From assembly GCA_947589595.1 (NCBI GenBank), contig CANQBV010000011.1, positions 1-48,168 on the forward strand: a DNA stretch of 48,168 nucleotides, written 5' to 3'. A model generated the notes under the pieces. The model did no database searches, was not told the origin of the DNA, and saw only the letters and a list, made by a program, of their open reading frames with translations. This DNA is from an uncultured Clostridia bacterium. Its GTDB lineage: Bacteria; Bacillota; Clostridia; Oscillospirales; SIG627. The position numbers and the translations under genes are program-made. Position 1 is the stretch's first letter; every line of letters begins with the position of its first letter. This document shows positions 24,774 through 32,211 of this stretch, piece by piece.

Positions 24774-25675
24774 TTTTTATCCTCCTCGGCGCTGTCGCCC
24801 GCGTATTCTACGAAAATGTCGTTCAGCGAAGGCTCAAAGACCTTTACTTCATCCAGCTCATAGCGCTCTACCAGACGTTTCATAACCTCTTTCTTTTCTC
24901 CGGCGTTTCCAAGCTGGATCAAAAGGCTGCCGTTTTCCAGCTTCGTGCAGGCCGTGCCGAAATCGGCCAGGATCGGCGCGGAAAATTCCGTGCGCACCAC
25001 CAAACGGTCGCGCACGTAGTTCCTCTTGATCTCGTGCAGGTCGCCGTGCAGCGCCACTTTTCCGGCGTTGAGGATGGCAATGCTGTCGCAGAATTCTTCG
25101 ATATAACTCATTTGGTGACTGGAAAACAGTACGATTTTTCCCCTGGCAATTTCTTCTTTCACTACGTCCTTCAATAGCATCGCGTTGACCGGATCCAGTC
25201 CGGAAAAGGGCTCGTCCAGAATCACGATATCCGGGTCGTGCGCCAGCGCCGTAATCAGCTGGATCTTCTGCTGGTTCCCCTTGGAAAGCGTATCGAGCCG
25301 TTTGTTTCGGTATTCCGTCATTTCCAGCCTCTCCAGCCAGAAATCGATGGCTTTCACCGCTTCTTTTTTCTCCATACCCTTTAGCCGGGCAAAATAAGTG
25401 AGCTGGTCGAGAATGATCTTTTTCGGGTACAGTCCCCGCTCCTCCGGCAGATAGCCGATCTGAATTTTTTTGTAGTCGATCGGCTTGCCGTCGATCAGCA
25501 CTTCGCCGCCGTCGGCAGGGAAGACGCCCATCAGAATCCGGATCGAGGTGGTTTTCCCCGCGCCGTTCCGCCCCAAAAGGCCAAAGGCTTTGCCGCCCTC
25601 CGCCCGAAACGAAACGCCGGTCAGCACTCTCTTTTCGCCAAAGGATTTTTCAATGCTTCTTAATTCCAGTACCAT
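24770..25675 (-). CDS. ABC exporter ATPase (NatA-like)
   Basis: 301 residues. Walker A GRNGAGKTT, Q-loop YLPEERGLYP, signature LSKGNQQKIQ, Walker B IVILDEP, H-loop FSSHQ. The C-terminal 80 residues are the DUF4162-type tail of NatA proteins. The ATG at 25675 is chosen: AAGGAG lies nine bases upstream, and the ATG at 25702 falls inside the promoter -10. Expressed from its own 19-bp-spacer promoter, apparently under the MerR protein encoded upstream. Confidence 0.94.
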   Translation of the reverse strand: MVLELRSIEKSFGEKRVLTGVSFRAEGGKAFGLLGRNGAGKTTSIRILMGVFPADGGEVLIDGKPIDYKKIQIGYLPEERGLYPKKIILDQLTYFARLKGMEKKEAVKAIDFWLERLEMTEYRNKRLDTLSKGNQQKIQLITALAHDPDIVILDEPFSGLDPVNAMLLKDVVKEEIARGKIVLFSSHQMSYIEEFCDSIAILNAGKVALHGDLHEIKRNYVRDRLVVRTEFSAPILADFGTACTKLENGSLLIQLGNAGEKKEVMKRLVERYELDEVKVFEPSLNDIFVEYAGDSAEEDKK

Positions 25676-25699
25676 GGTTTTCTCCTTGTCATTTTCTCT

Positions 25700-25730
25700 C
25701 ATATAAACTTTCCGCCAAGGGAAACGTCAA
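25700..25730 (-). promoter_or_regulatory. MerR-type promoter of the natAB-like operon (19-bp spacer)
   Basis: Minus-strand TTGACG (25725-25730), 19-bp spacer, TATATG (25700-25705). The overlong spacer contains an inverted repeat TTTCC...GGAAA. MerR activators act at such promoters by twisting the spacer. The same architecture occurs at 27000-27030 before the merR-type gene. Confidence 0.75.
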
Positions 25731-25740
25731 GCCCGACGCT

Positions 25741-26052
25741 TTATTTCAATTTCACCGCCGTGCCGTAGACGATCACCTCGGCGGCGCCGCTCATGACGGA
25801 AGAGGAACCGTAGCGGACATTGACAACGGCATCTGCTCCCAGCGCTTCCGCTTCGTCCACCATGCGCTTGGTGGCGATCTGGCGAGCTTCCACCAGCATT
25901 TCGGTATAGCCCTTAATCTCGCCGCCGACCAGCGTTTTCATGCCGGCCATAAAGTCCTTGCCGAAGTTTTTGGATTGCACGACCGTTCCTTTTACAAGCC
26001 CCAAAGCCTCGATTTCTTTGCCGGGGACGTGGTCAATATTGAGTAATAACAT
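25741..26052 (-). CDS. YbjQ/UPF0145 family protein
   Basis: 103 residues, matching the YbjQ pentamer-forming family: YTEMLVEARQIATKRMVDEAEALGADAVVNVRY and VIVYGTAVKL are conserved. Cytoplasmic; sometimes called heavy-metal-binding, but the function is not established. Located between the MerR/small membrane protein pair and the ABC exporter, in the same direction, so probably part of the same regulon. Confidence 0.93.
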   Translation of the reverse strand: MLLLNIDHVPGKEIEALGLVKGTVVQSKNFGKDFMAGMKTLVGGEIKGYTEMLVEARQIATKRMVDEAEALGADAVVNVRYGSSSVMSGAAEVIVYGTAVKLK

Positions 26053-26089
26053 GGTTTTTCTCCTTTCTCTTGATTGATTGGATCATGGA

Positions 26090-26341
26090 TCAGTATTTTT
26101 TCGCCTCTTCTTCCTCGCCGCTTTTGATTTCCCGCAGCCGCTGCCGCAGCGCGATCAAAATGCCCGCGATCACGGTAAGGAGGATGACCCCGTAAAAAGC
26201 CAGAAAGCCCACGGCCACCCAAGCGTCGTCCGGAATCCAAAACAGCAGGCAAAAGAGCATCGCTAAAAAAAACAGCAGCACGCCGATGATTCCAACGGCG
26301 CTGCAAATGGAGGCCTTCTTTTTTTCAGTAGCGTTTGGCAT
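26090..26341 (-). CDS. Small two-helix membrane protein, paralogous to the MerR tail
   Basis: 83 residues with two membrane helices. The C-terminal half (ILIALRQRLREIKSGEEEEAKKY) resembles the end of the MerR-type protein encoded just upstream (VILALAQRIREIVKGEIDDAKRY), so the two share a membrane module. The ATG overlaps the end of the merR-type gene by 17 bases. Function unknown; it might compete with or assemble with the regulator's membrane domain. Confidence 0.85.
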   Translation of the reverse strand: MPNATEKKKASICSAVGIIGVLLFFLAMLFCLLFWIPDDAWVAVGFLAFYGVILLTVIAGILIALRQRLREIKSGEEEEAKKY

Positions 26342-26975
26342 CGTCGATTTCTCCTTTCACGATTTCACGGATCCGCTGCGCCAGCGCCAAAATCACGCCA
26401 ATCCCGATCGCCGAAAAGACCCCGAGAACCAAAAACAGAACCCAGATCGGCGGCGCCTCCTCCGGCGAAACCCGATACGCCCATAAAAACAGTGCGCTTA
26501 AGCTCACCATCAGCGCTACCATAAGAACCGTTACGATCACAGGCGCTACAAAACGCACCCGCACGTCCTGCTTTTCCTGGTTTGAAAAGCAGGTTCCGCC
26601 TTTTTCCATTTCTTCCATGCGGGTCAGCATTTCTTCCGCGTCCAGGTCTGCGATCGGGATATCCCGGGTTTGCAGCTCCCGACACAGCAAAATCGATTGC
26701 TCCAGGTTTTGCTGTTCCCGTTCCAGGCTGATCAGATGGCGGCGCATGCCGTCTCCGACGGTGTGTGCTCCGCTCAGCATTTTGCGAATCTCCTCGATCG
26801 GCACGCCCAGCTTCCGCAGAAGCTTAATCCTGCGCAAAACCTGCACTTCCTTTTCGCCGTATTCCCGGTATCCGTTTTCCGCATTGCGGCCGGGACTTAA
26901 AAGCCTTTGTTCTTCATAAAAACGAATATTCTTTTTCGAAATCCCCGCCAAGGCTTCTACTTCGTTGATTTTCAA
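26325..26975 (-). CDS. MerR-family regulator with C-terminal membrane domain
   Basis: About 216 residues from a TTG at 26975, which is well placed nine bases after AAAGGAGG; frames further upstream cross the promoter. N-terminal MerR winged helix (INEVEALAGISKKNIRFYEEQRLLSPGRN, then GYREY), a helical dimerisation arm to about residue 110, then two membrane helices and a charged tail. A MerR protein anchored in the membrane would sense envelope stress or a membrane-located ligand. It probably controls its own gene and the ABC exporter through 19-bp-spacer promoters. Confidence 0.9.
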   Translation of the reverse strand: MKINEVEALAGISKKNIRFYEEQRLLSPGRNAENGYREYGEKEVQVLRRIKLLRKLGVPIEEIRKMLSGAHTVGDGMRRHLISLEREQQNLEQSILLCRELQTRDIPIADLDAEEMLTRMEEMEKGGTCFSNQEKQDVRVRFVAPVIVTVLMVALMVSLSALFLWAYRVSPEEAPPIWVLFLVLGVFSAIGIGVILALAQRIREIVKGEIDDAKRY

Positions 26976-26999
26976 TTCGTTTTCCCTCCTTTCGTCCCT

Positions 27000-27030
27000 A
27001 GTATAAACCTTCCACAAGGAGGAAAGTCAA
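27000..27030 (-). promoter_or_regulatory. MerR-type promoter of the merR gene (19-bp spacer)
   Basis: Minus-strand TTGACT (27025-27030), 19-bp spacer, TATACT (27000-27005). The spacer holds an imperfect inverted repeat centred on CTTGTGG, similar to the one at 25706-25724. Confidence 0.8.
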
Positions 27031-27149
27031 GCCTTTTTTGCGATTTTTTCTTTTTTTCGCAAAAGATTATCGTTCGCGTTTTTGATAAAACCGAATCGAA
27101 AGGCGCCGGGAGAGGACGTTGGGAAACAGCTTTCAAAAATAAATCCTTT

Positions 27150-27755
27150 TCAGCTTTCAAATGGGCGCACGCGCAGCGTCGCGCCCAGAGAATCGCAAAT
27201 TTCGCGGCAGCGCGCTTGCTCCTCTGGGGAGGTAACCACGTCCACCACCGTCATCACCACATTGGGAACGTAAGAAACGCAGTCTTTGGTGAATTGCAGC
27301 ATTGCTTCGTACGAATCCATGCCGAATTTCGGGCGGACGGTTTTCAGGTACTCTTCCTGATTGGCGGCGTTCAGACTTACGGAAACGGTATCGATCAGTC
27401 CTTGCAGCTTCGGCGCGGTTTTCTCCTTCCAAATCAAATCGGCAAGGCCGTTGGTGTTGATACGGATCGGAATATCGCGCTTTGCCTTGATATGCTTTGC
27501 GACCTCCAATAGATCGTATAGGCGTTCCGTCGGTTCGCCATATCCGCAGAAAACCACTTCTTCATATTTTGCCAAATCCCAGGCGTCTATACTGGCGCAC
27601 ACCTCTTCCACCGAGGGTTCTCGTTCCAGCCAGAGCGAATCGGAGCCGTAAATCCCCTCGCCGTTATGCCGGAGGCAAAAGGTGCAGGCGCAGGGGCAGC
27701 GGTTCGTCATATTTATGTAAATTCCGTTTTTTACCGAGTAGGTGATCGTCATCAT
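27150..27755 (-). CDS. TatD-associated radical SAM protein (TIGR04038-like)
   Basis: 201 residues. The cluster motif reads NRCPCACTFC (CxxxCxxC), which binds the 4Fe-4S cluster and SAM; VFCGYGEPTERL is the GGE-like SAM site, and RINTNGLADLIW follows. The short length and sequence fit the TatD-linked radical SAM family of unknown substrate. No tatD gene is nearby. The ATG overlaps the stop of the upstream ECF S-type frame (ATGA), so the two were translated together. Confidence 0.88.
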   Translation of the reverse strand: MMTITYSVKNGIYINMTNRCPCACTFCLRHNGEGIYGSDSLWLEREPSVEEVCASIDAWDLAKYEEVVFCGYGEPTERLYDLLEVAKHIKAKRDIPIRINTNGLADLIWKEKTAPKLQGLIDTVSVSLNAANQEEYLKTVRPKFGMDSYEAMLQFTKDCVSYVPNVVMTVVDVVTSPEEQARCREICDSLGATLRVRPFES

Positions 27756-28150
27756 TTTGTGTTTTCTCCCTCCAGAATACGTTTCTTTATGTTCAGTTTA
27801 TCAAACGCAAAGCCCAGCACAACAAAAAAAATACTGCTGAGAAGCGACTGCGTGATATATCCGGGAATTCCGGCAAGCGGGGCAATGAAATTCCAGGTGA
27901 TCAGCGATTCGTAGAGATAATATCCGCCAATGCAGATCGCCCAGGCGGGAATCAGCGCAAACAGGTTGCGAAGAGAAATGATCTTGCCTTTCCGGGTGAA
28001 AAACAAAACGGCAACGGATTTGATAATCACCGAGCCGGGCGCCCAGATGGCAAACCCGGTCAGGCAGTCGGCAAGAAGCGCGCCCGCAGCCCCGACGAAA
28101 ATCGCGTAGGGAAGCGGCCAGAGAACAGCGTCCGAATCCGCAGAAATCAT
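27752..28150 (-). CDS. ECF transporter S component (TIGR04002-like), N-terminally truncated
   Basis: 132 codons. The text from PLPYAIFVGAAGALLADCLTGFAIWAPG onward matches the core of TIGR04002-type S components, which occur beside TatD-linked radical SAM genes. About 45 N-terminal residues (the first helix and following loop) are missing; instead the DNA upstream encodes the start of a pyridoxal kinase. The ATG at 28150 has no ribosome site. This looks like the 3' part of a gene left by a deletion, possibly still translated, but the protein is probably not functional. Confidence 0.7.
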   Translation of the reverse strand: MISADSDAVLWPLPYAIFVGAAGALLADCLTGFAIWAPGSVIIKSVAVLFFTRKGKIISLRNLFALIPAWAICIGGYYLYESLITWNFIAPLAGIPGYITQSLLSSIFFVVLGFAFDKLNIKKRILEGENTK

Positions 28151-28188
28151 TGATCACCGCGATTTTTTTTCTGGTGGTTGTGCGGCAT
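28108..28188 (-). pseudogene. 5' fragment of a pyridoxal/pyridoxamine kinase gene
   Basis: From ATG 28188 (12 bases after AGGAGG) the sequence reads MPHNHQKK, and after a +1 shift in a run of eight A continues IAVINDFCGFGRCSLAASL. This matches the N-terminus of PdxY/PdxK-type B6 kinases, where FGRCSL binds the substrate. Only about 27 of roughly 280 codons remain before the sequence joins the ECF S-component frame. The join lies at a repeated CCGCTTCCCT-type string, suggesting a deletion by short homology. The A8 tract adds a frameshift. Confidence 0.65.
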
Positions 28189-28233
28189 TTCGTTTGCAAC
28201 CCTCCTATTTTTTGTATAGCGGTAGGATAAAAC

Positions 28234-28261
28234 AAATCTGACTATTTGAAAATAGTCAGAT
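28234..28261. promoter_or_regulatory. Perfect 12-bp inverted repeat upstream of the pdxK remnant
   Basis: AATCTGACTATT (28234-28245) repeats inverted at 28250-28261 with a 4-base loop. It lies 25-50 bases upstream of the AGGAGG of the kinase fragment, near the expected -35, so an operator is as likely as a terminator. No T-run of useful length follows. Confidence 0.5.
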
Positions 28262-28317
28262 TACAATAATTTTATAATGCCAGTTTTGGCTTTCCCGTGT
28301 TTTCCTTTTTTTATAAA

Positions 28318-28347
28318 AAATCCTGCGGGATATTTCCCACAGGATTT
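28318..28347 (-). terminator. Terminator of the ZIP transporter gene
   Basis: Stem AAATCCTG-GGGA / TCCC-CAGGATTT with one mismatch, followed by six T on the minus strand, just after the stop. Confidence 0.85.
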
Positions 28348-28354
28348 AAAACTT

Positions 28355-29158
28355 CTATCCCAGCATCACGTCGAGGAGCATCATCAGGGCAAAGCCCGAA
28401 ACAATGCCCATCGTGGCAAAATAGGGCTGAGCCTTTTGGTTCCGCTGGCATTCGGGGATCAATTCGTGCACGGCCACCAGGATCATCGCGCCGGCTGCAA
28501 AGGACAGGGCGTAGGGCAAAATTGCCTCTACATAAACTACCAGCAAAGCGCCGATCACCCCGGCGACCGGCTCTACCATGCCGGAAGCCTGCCCGATGAG
28601 AAAGCTTTTTTTTCGGGAATATCCCTCTCTCCGCAGCGGAACGGAAACCGCGGCTCCCTCCGGGAAATTCTGCAGGCCGATGCCGACGGCGATCGTAATG
28701 GCTCCCATCAGATTTTCCGTCGTGTAGCCTCCGTTTTGCAAAGCGCCGAAAGCGACGCCGACCGCCAATCCCTCCGGTATGTTGTGCAGCGTGATCGAGA
28801 GAACCAGCATAATAATGCGGTTTAGCCGCTCGTTCGGCTTTCCCTGCGTGCTGTCGGCCACGCCTCTTGCCAGGGAAACCACTTTATCGGACCCCCACAT
28901 AAACAAAGCGCCGAACAAAAAGCCGACGGTCGCCACAAAGTATGCCGGCAAGCTGGCGGCGGCCTCTGCGCGCTCAATGGCCGGCTGCAAGAGCGACCAA
29001 AAGCTCGCGGCGATCATTACGCCGGAAGCAAAGCCCAGCATCAGATTCAGCGCTTTGGGATTGGGGGATTTAAAAAAGGCGACTGTTGCCGCGCCCAGAG
29101 CCGTCACGAACCAGGTTCCAAGCGTGGCGAGCAGTGCCATCAGGACAAGATTATCCAT
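28355..29158 (-). CDS. ZIP-family divalent metal transporter
   Basis: 267 residues, eight membrane helices. The binuclear metal site is visible as HNIPEG in helix 4 and QNFPEG in helix 5. Imports Zn2+, Fe2+ or Mn2+ without ATP; the bacterial model is ZupT. The ATG follows AGGAGGTG. Monocistronic. Two inverted repeats in the upstream region suggest metal-dependent control. Confidence 0.94.
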   Translation of the reverse strand: MDNLVLMALLATLGTWFVTALGAATVAFFKSPNPKALNLMLGFASGVMIAASFWSLLQPAIERAEAAASLPAYFVATVGFLFGALFMWGSDKVVSLARGVADSTQGKPNERLNRIIMLVLSITLHNIPEGLAVGVAFGALQNGGYTTENLMGAITIAVGIGLQNFPEGAAVSVPLRREGYSRKKSFLIGQASGMVEPVAGVIGALLVVYVEAILPYALSFAAGAMILVAVHELIPECQRNQKAQPYFATMGIVSGFALMMLLDVMLG

Positions 29159-29176
29159 GTTACACCTCCTAATCCC

Positions 29177-29239
29177 AGTATATTTTCACCCGGGAAATTG
29201 GGTGCAAAATGAATGCCTTCGCCTGAGAAAATGATCTCA
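29177..29239 (-). promoter_or_regulatory. Promoter and operator-like repeats of the ZIP gene
   Basis: Minus-strand TTGCAC (29202-29207), 19-bp spacer, TATACT (29177-29182). Within the spacer CACCC (29187-29191) pairs with GGGTG (29200-29204). Further upstream TGAGA...TCTCA (29224-29239) forms a second inverted repeat. Confidence 0.5.
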
Positions 29240-29265
29240 AATTTTATTCGTTTTTTTCAGGTTTG

Positions 29266-31881
29266 TCACCGTGCGCACGGCGCCTTTTCCTTTTTCGGTT
29301 TTACAAATGGCGTGATATCAAACCGGAACAGCCCCTGATACCCCATGGGGATCAGCAGATACCGGCCCATCCGCACCGCGTTGTCCGGATTTCCCGCCAC
29401 GGGGATCGTTTTCATCACGTGCGGCGCCTGCAGGTCTGAGAGATCCACAAGATGGATCTTGCCGTTGATCCTGTCGGAGGCGACCAGGAGAGTTTCAAAG
29501 ATAGCGGGCCTTCCGGAAAATGCCGTTTCCGGATCCACCGCGGTGATGACCGGCGTGTTATCCGAGGCGGGATCGTAGATCACATAGCCGCCGGGTCTTC
29601 CGTTTGCAATACCGGCGGTGCACAGCACGTAGTCCGGGAAGCCGGGAACGTTACCGGTCATTCCTCCCGTCATGATACTTGCCCGATTAGACGGCCATTT
29701 GTTTTGCAGTACAGGGGTATCGTAGTCGTCGTTTACGCCAAAATCGTACCAGAAAGCCTGCTCGCCGTCCGCATAGATGGCGAGATATCTGCCGCCTGCA
29801 ATGGTGTTGAGGATATTGTGGTGATACATCAGCGTAGACGATTTGCATTCAGCGGCACAGGCCGTGGGGGCATGGGTGCTGATGATCTCGCCAAAACTGG
29901 GGCCGCATTGGATGATAGCCCACCGTCCCTGCGGCGAAAGCCTGACTTGCCGCACGACGCCGTGGCTGGATTTGTAATGCCATTTTTCCACCGCGCGCAG
30001 GCCATCGTCAGACAAGTCGTATGCGCCAAGACCGCCGTTGCTTTCCGCACAGTACAGGGTTCCGTTTTTGATCTGTACGTCCATGGCAATATCTTGGGTA
30101 TCCAAGCGGGCGAGGAGGCCCAGGTTCTCGTCAAGCACGGCGATTCCCTCTTTGCCGCAGGCGGCATAGATTTTCCCATTGTGCGCCACGACGGCATAGA
30201 CCTGACCTGTGCATGCGTATCTGGCAAAACCGGAAAGGCCGTATTTTTTCGGATCAAATGCGTAGAAGTCGCCGTCGGAAGACGGGATAGGCGCGGCGCC
30301 GCGTTTTTCGGGAGAGGGGTGCAGGAATTTGTCAAGCTCTGTACCGGTACAAATGTGAAGATCCGTCATGGAGCTTGCAATGTATAAAACCCCCTCGTCG
30401 CAGACAATAGCAGACGTTGGACTCTGCCGGCGGACAGACTGATCATAGGGAAGAATGCAGGCCCGTGTCGGGAAAACCAGCTCTTTGATCCGATCGGAGA
30501 CTACCGTCACCCGCCCAAGACGGATCGGGGCCGCCGGATCCGTTACGTCAAAGATATAGACGCCGTTATACGTATTCAGAAAATAGGCGTAGCATCGTCC
30601 CCGGAACCGGGAAACCTCCACGTCCCAGAAGTCGTTATCCGGAAAATAGTAGCGCCCGTCGATGCGGCTGGTGGACAGCCATTTCGGGTCAGTCGGATCC
30701 GTGATGTCAAAAATATCCAGACCGTTGCCCTGTCCGTATTTCAGGTTGGACAACCGGAGGTCCTCGGTGGTGCCTTGCAAAAATTCCGGACAGCCTGCGA
30801 CGTGCTGCCCTGTGGCGGCATACAGATAGGTTTTCTCCCCCTGTTTCATGATCGCCATGCCATCGCCCTTGCCATGCAGACTGACAGAACCGAGACGTTT
30901 TGGCGCCGTTGGCTGTGTGACGTCGAACATCTGAATCTCTCGCTCGTTCCAGCAGCCGGCATACAGGATGCCGTCGACTACCCGACAGGATTGGGCGGTA
31001 CCGCAGCGGACGATGGCCTTCTGAATGGGATGGTATACGTCCCGGATATCAACGATCTCCACCCCGTACTGCCGGTTGCAGACAAATACGTAGTCGCCCC
31101 ATGCGTCCACACCGGTAGCCATCTCCACGGAGTCATAGCGGGATACGATGGCAGGATGCGCCGGATCCGACACCTTGACAATATAACAACCGTTCTGTCT
31201 GGAGGATATGAAGATATGCCGGCCATCGTTGAGCATGACGAGCTGACGGATATCGTTGCCCATACCGCCAAGGGTACTGAGAATCACAGGGGCAGCGGGA
31301 TCCGTCACGTCGGTAATGGTCAATTTTCCATTGCCAATGGAATAGAGAAGCTTTCCGTTTTTGATCAGATCTTTCGTTTTTCCAACCAGGGGATTGCCAC
31401 TGTCGGTAATGGAGACGTCAACAAAAGGCTCCAGAAGATGCATTCCGGTTCGTAAAGACAGAGATTGGATCGAATCCGTTCCGTGATACTCGCAGAAAGC
31501 TCCTGCCAGCAGAATATCCGCTGTGGGTTCGAGGGAGATGCGCACAGGGCCGGAAGCTTTTAAGGGAATGCCGATCGTCGTCCACTGCACGGGGAGATAG
31601 TACGTCTCTTCCGCCGTGCAGCCGTCCTGAATGGAGATCCGGACGGGCGTGCATGCGTCCACCGCCTTCACGGTAAAAGAGATCAGACAGGTGACGGCGC
31701 CGTCCTGCGGGGGTACCTGTATCGCAAGCGCAACACAGGTTTTTCCCGCTCCAATGGTTTTGGCAATTGGGAAGCTTTCCCAACCGGTGGGTTGCGCCGC
31801 ACCGGGAAAGTCGGAAAAGAAATCTTCGGTGATTTCGGAACCGGGAATTGAACGGATCGCCTCTTTGGATGTATGGTTCAT
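29266..31881 (-). CDS. Large LVIVD-repeat beta-propeller protein
   Basis: 871 residues, no signal peptide or membrane helix. An N-terminal beta-sandwich-like region (to about residue 150) is followed by repeated units of the LVIVD type: GNGKLTITDVTDPAAPVILS, GCYIVKVSDPAHPAIVS, GVEIVDIRDVYHPI, LDIFDITDPTDPKWLS, GVYIFDVTDPAAPIRLG. Such repeats form beta-propellers, mostly in surface proteins. Without a secretion signal this one should stay in the cytoplasm unless exported in another way. Function unknown. It has its own strong promoter and a 120-base leader; the upstream neighbour is a solute-binding protein. Confidence 0.85.
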   Translation of the reverse strand: MNHTSKEAIRSIPGSEITEDFFSDFPGAAQPTGWESFPIAKTIGAGKTCVALAIQVPPQDGAVTCLISFTVKAVDACTPVRISIQDGCTAEETYYLPVQWTTIGIPLKASGPVRISLEPTADILLAGAFCEYHGTDSIQSLSLRTGMHLLEPFVDVSITDSGNPLVGKTKDLIKNGKLLYSIGNGKLTITDVTDPAAPVILSTLGGMGNDIRQLVMLNDGRHIFISSRQNGCYIVKVSDPAHPAIVSRYDSVEMATGVDAWGDYVFVCNRQYGVEIVDIRDVYHPIQKAIVRCGTAQSCRVVDGILYAGCWNEREIQMFDVTQPTAPKRLGSVSLHGKGDGMAIMKQGEKTYLYAATGQHVAGCPEFLQGTTEDLRLSNLKYGQGNGLDIFDITDPTDPKWLSTSRIDGRYYFPDNDFWDVEVSRFRGRCYAYFLNTYNGVYIFDVTDPAAPIRLGRVTVVSDRIKELVFPTRACILPYDQSVRRQSPTSAIVCDEGVLYIASSMTDLHICTGTELDKFLHPSPEKRGAAPIPSSDGDFYAFDPKKYGLSGFARYACTGQVYAVVAHNGKIYAACGKEGIAVLDENLGLLARLDTQDIAMDVQIKNGTLYCAESNGGLGAYDLSDDGLRAVEKWHYKSSHGVVRQVRLSPQGRWAIIQCGPSFGEIISTHAPTACAAECKSSTLMYHHNILNTIAGGRYLAIYADGEQAFWYDFGVNDDYDTPVLQNKWPSNRASIMTGGMTGNVPGFPDYVLCTAGIANGRPGGYVIYDPASDNTPVITAVDPETAFSGRPAIFETLLVASDRINGKIHLVDLSDLQAPHVMKTIPVAGNPDNAVRMGRYLLIPMGYQGLFRFDITPFVKPKKEKAPCAR

Positions 31882-32160
31882 ATCTTTTTACCGCCTTACT
31901 CTGTAAATCGTTATTCTGAGAATACTACTTTGCCGTCCCTGCGAACGCGCACGGCTTGGAGCGCAAAATCACGGCTGTCCCGGTTGAGACTGCCGTTTGC
32001 TGCGTTTATTGTAACAGGAACGGATGTTTGTGTCAACGTTTTTCAAAAATGTTCTTGCGGCGGATCCGTCAAAATTTGCGCCGCTATTGTATGAAAACGT
32101 GGACTTTTATACGCTTATACATTTTCTCATTCCGCGAGGAATCGGTAGGCCGGGCAACCC
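31882..32160. other. Leader and promoter region of the LVIVD gene
   Basis: No gene. It holds the promoter at 32008-32036, about 120 bases of transcribed leader with no obvious riboswitch, and 120 bases upstream of the promoter up to the solute-binding-protein terminator in which I see no clear element. Confidence 0.6.
32008..32036 (-). promoter_or_regulatory. Strong promoter of the LVIVD gene
   Basis: Minus-strand TTGACA (32031-32036), 17-bp spacer, extended TGT-TACAAT -10 (32008-32013). Confidence 0.88.
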
Positions 32161-32162
32161 AA

Positions 32163-32192
32163 AAAAGCCGCAGGCATTTGCCTGCGGCTTTT
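32163..32192 (-). terminator. Terminator of the solute-binding protein gene
   Basis: A 14-bp perfect stem (32163-32176 / 32179-32192) with T-run on the minus strand, 20 bases after the stop. Confidence 0.92.
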
Positions 32193-32211
32193 GCAGCTCT
32201 ATTTCAATTTT

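Noticed and set aside
23517-24863. 448-codon plus-strand frame rich in His, Arg and Gly
   Set aside because: Antisense of the ABC permease; composition is typical of a shadow frame.
25676-25702. Upstream ATG for the NatA-like ATPase
   Set aside because: The codon lies inside the -10 of the 19-bp-spacer promoter; AAGGAG correctly precedes the ATG at 25675.
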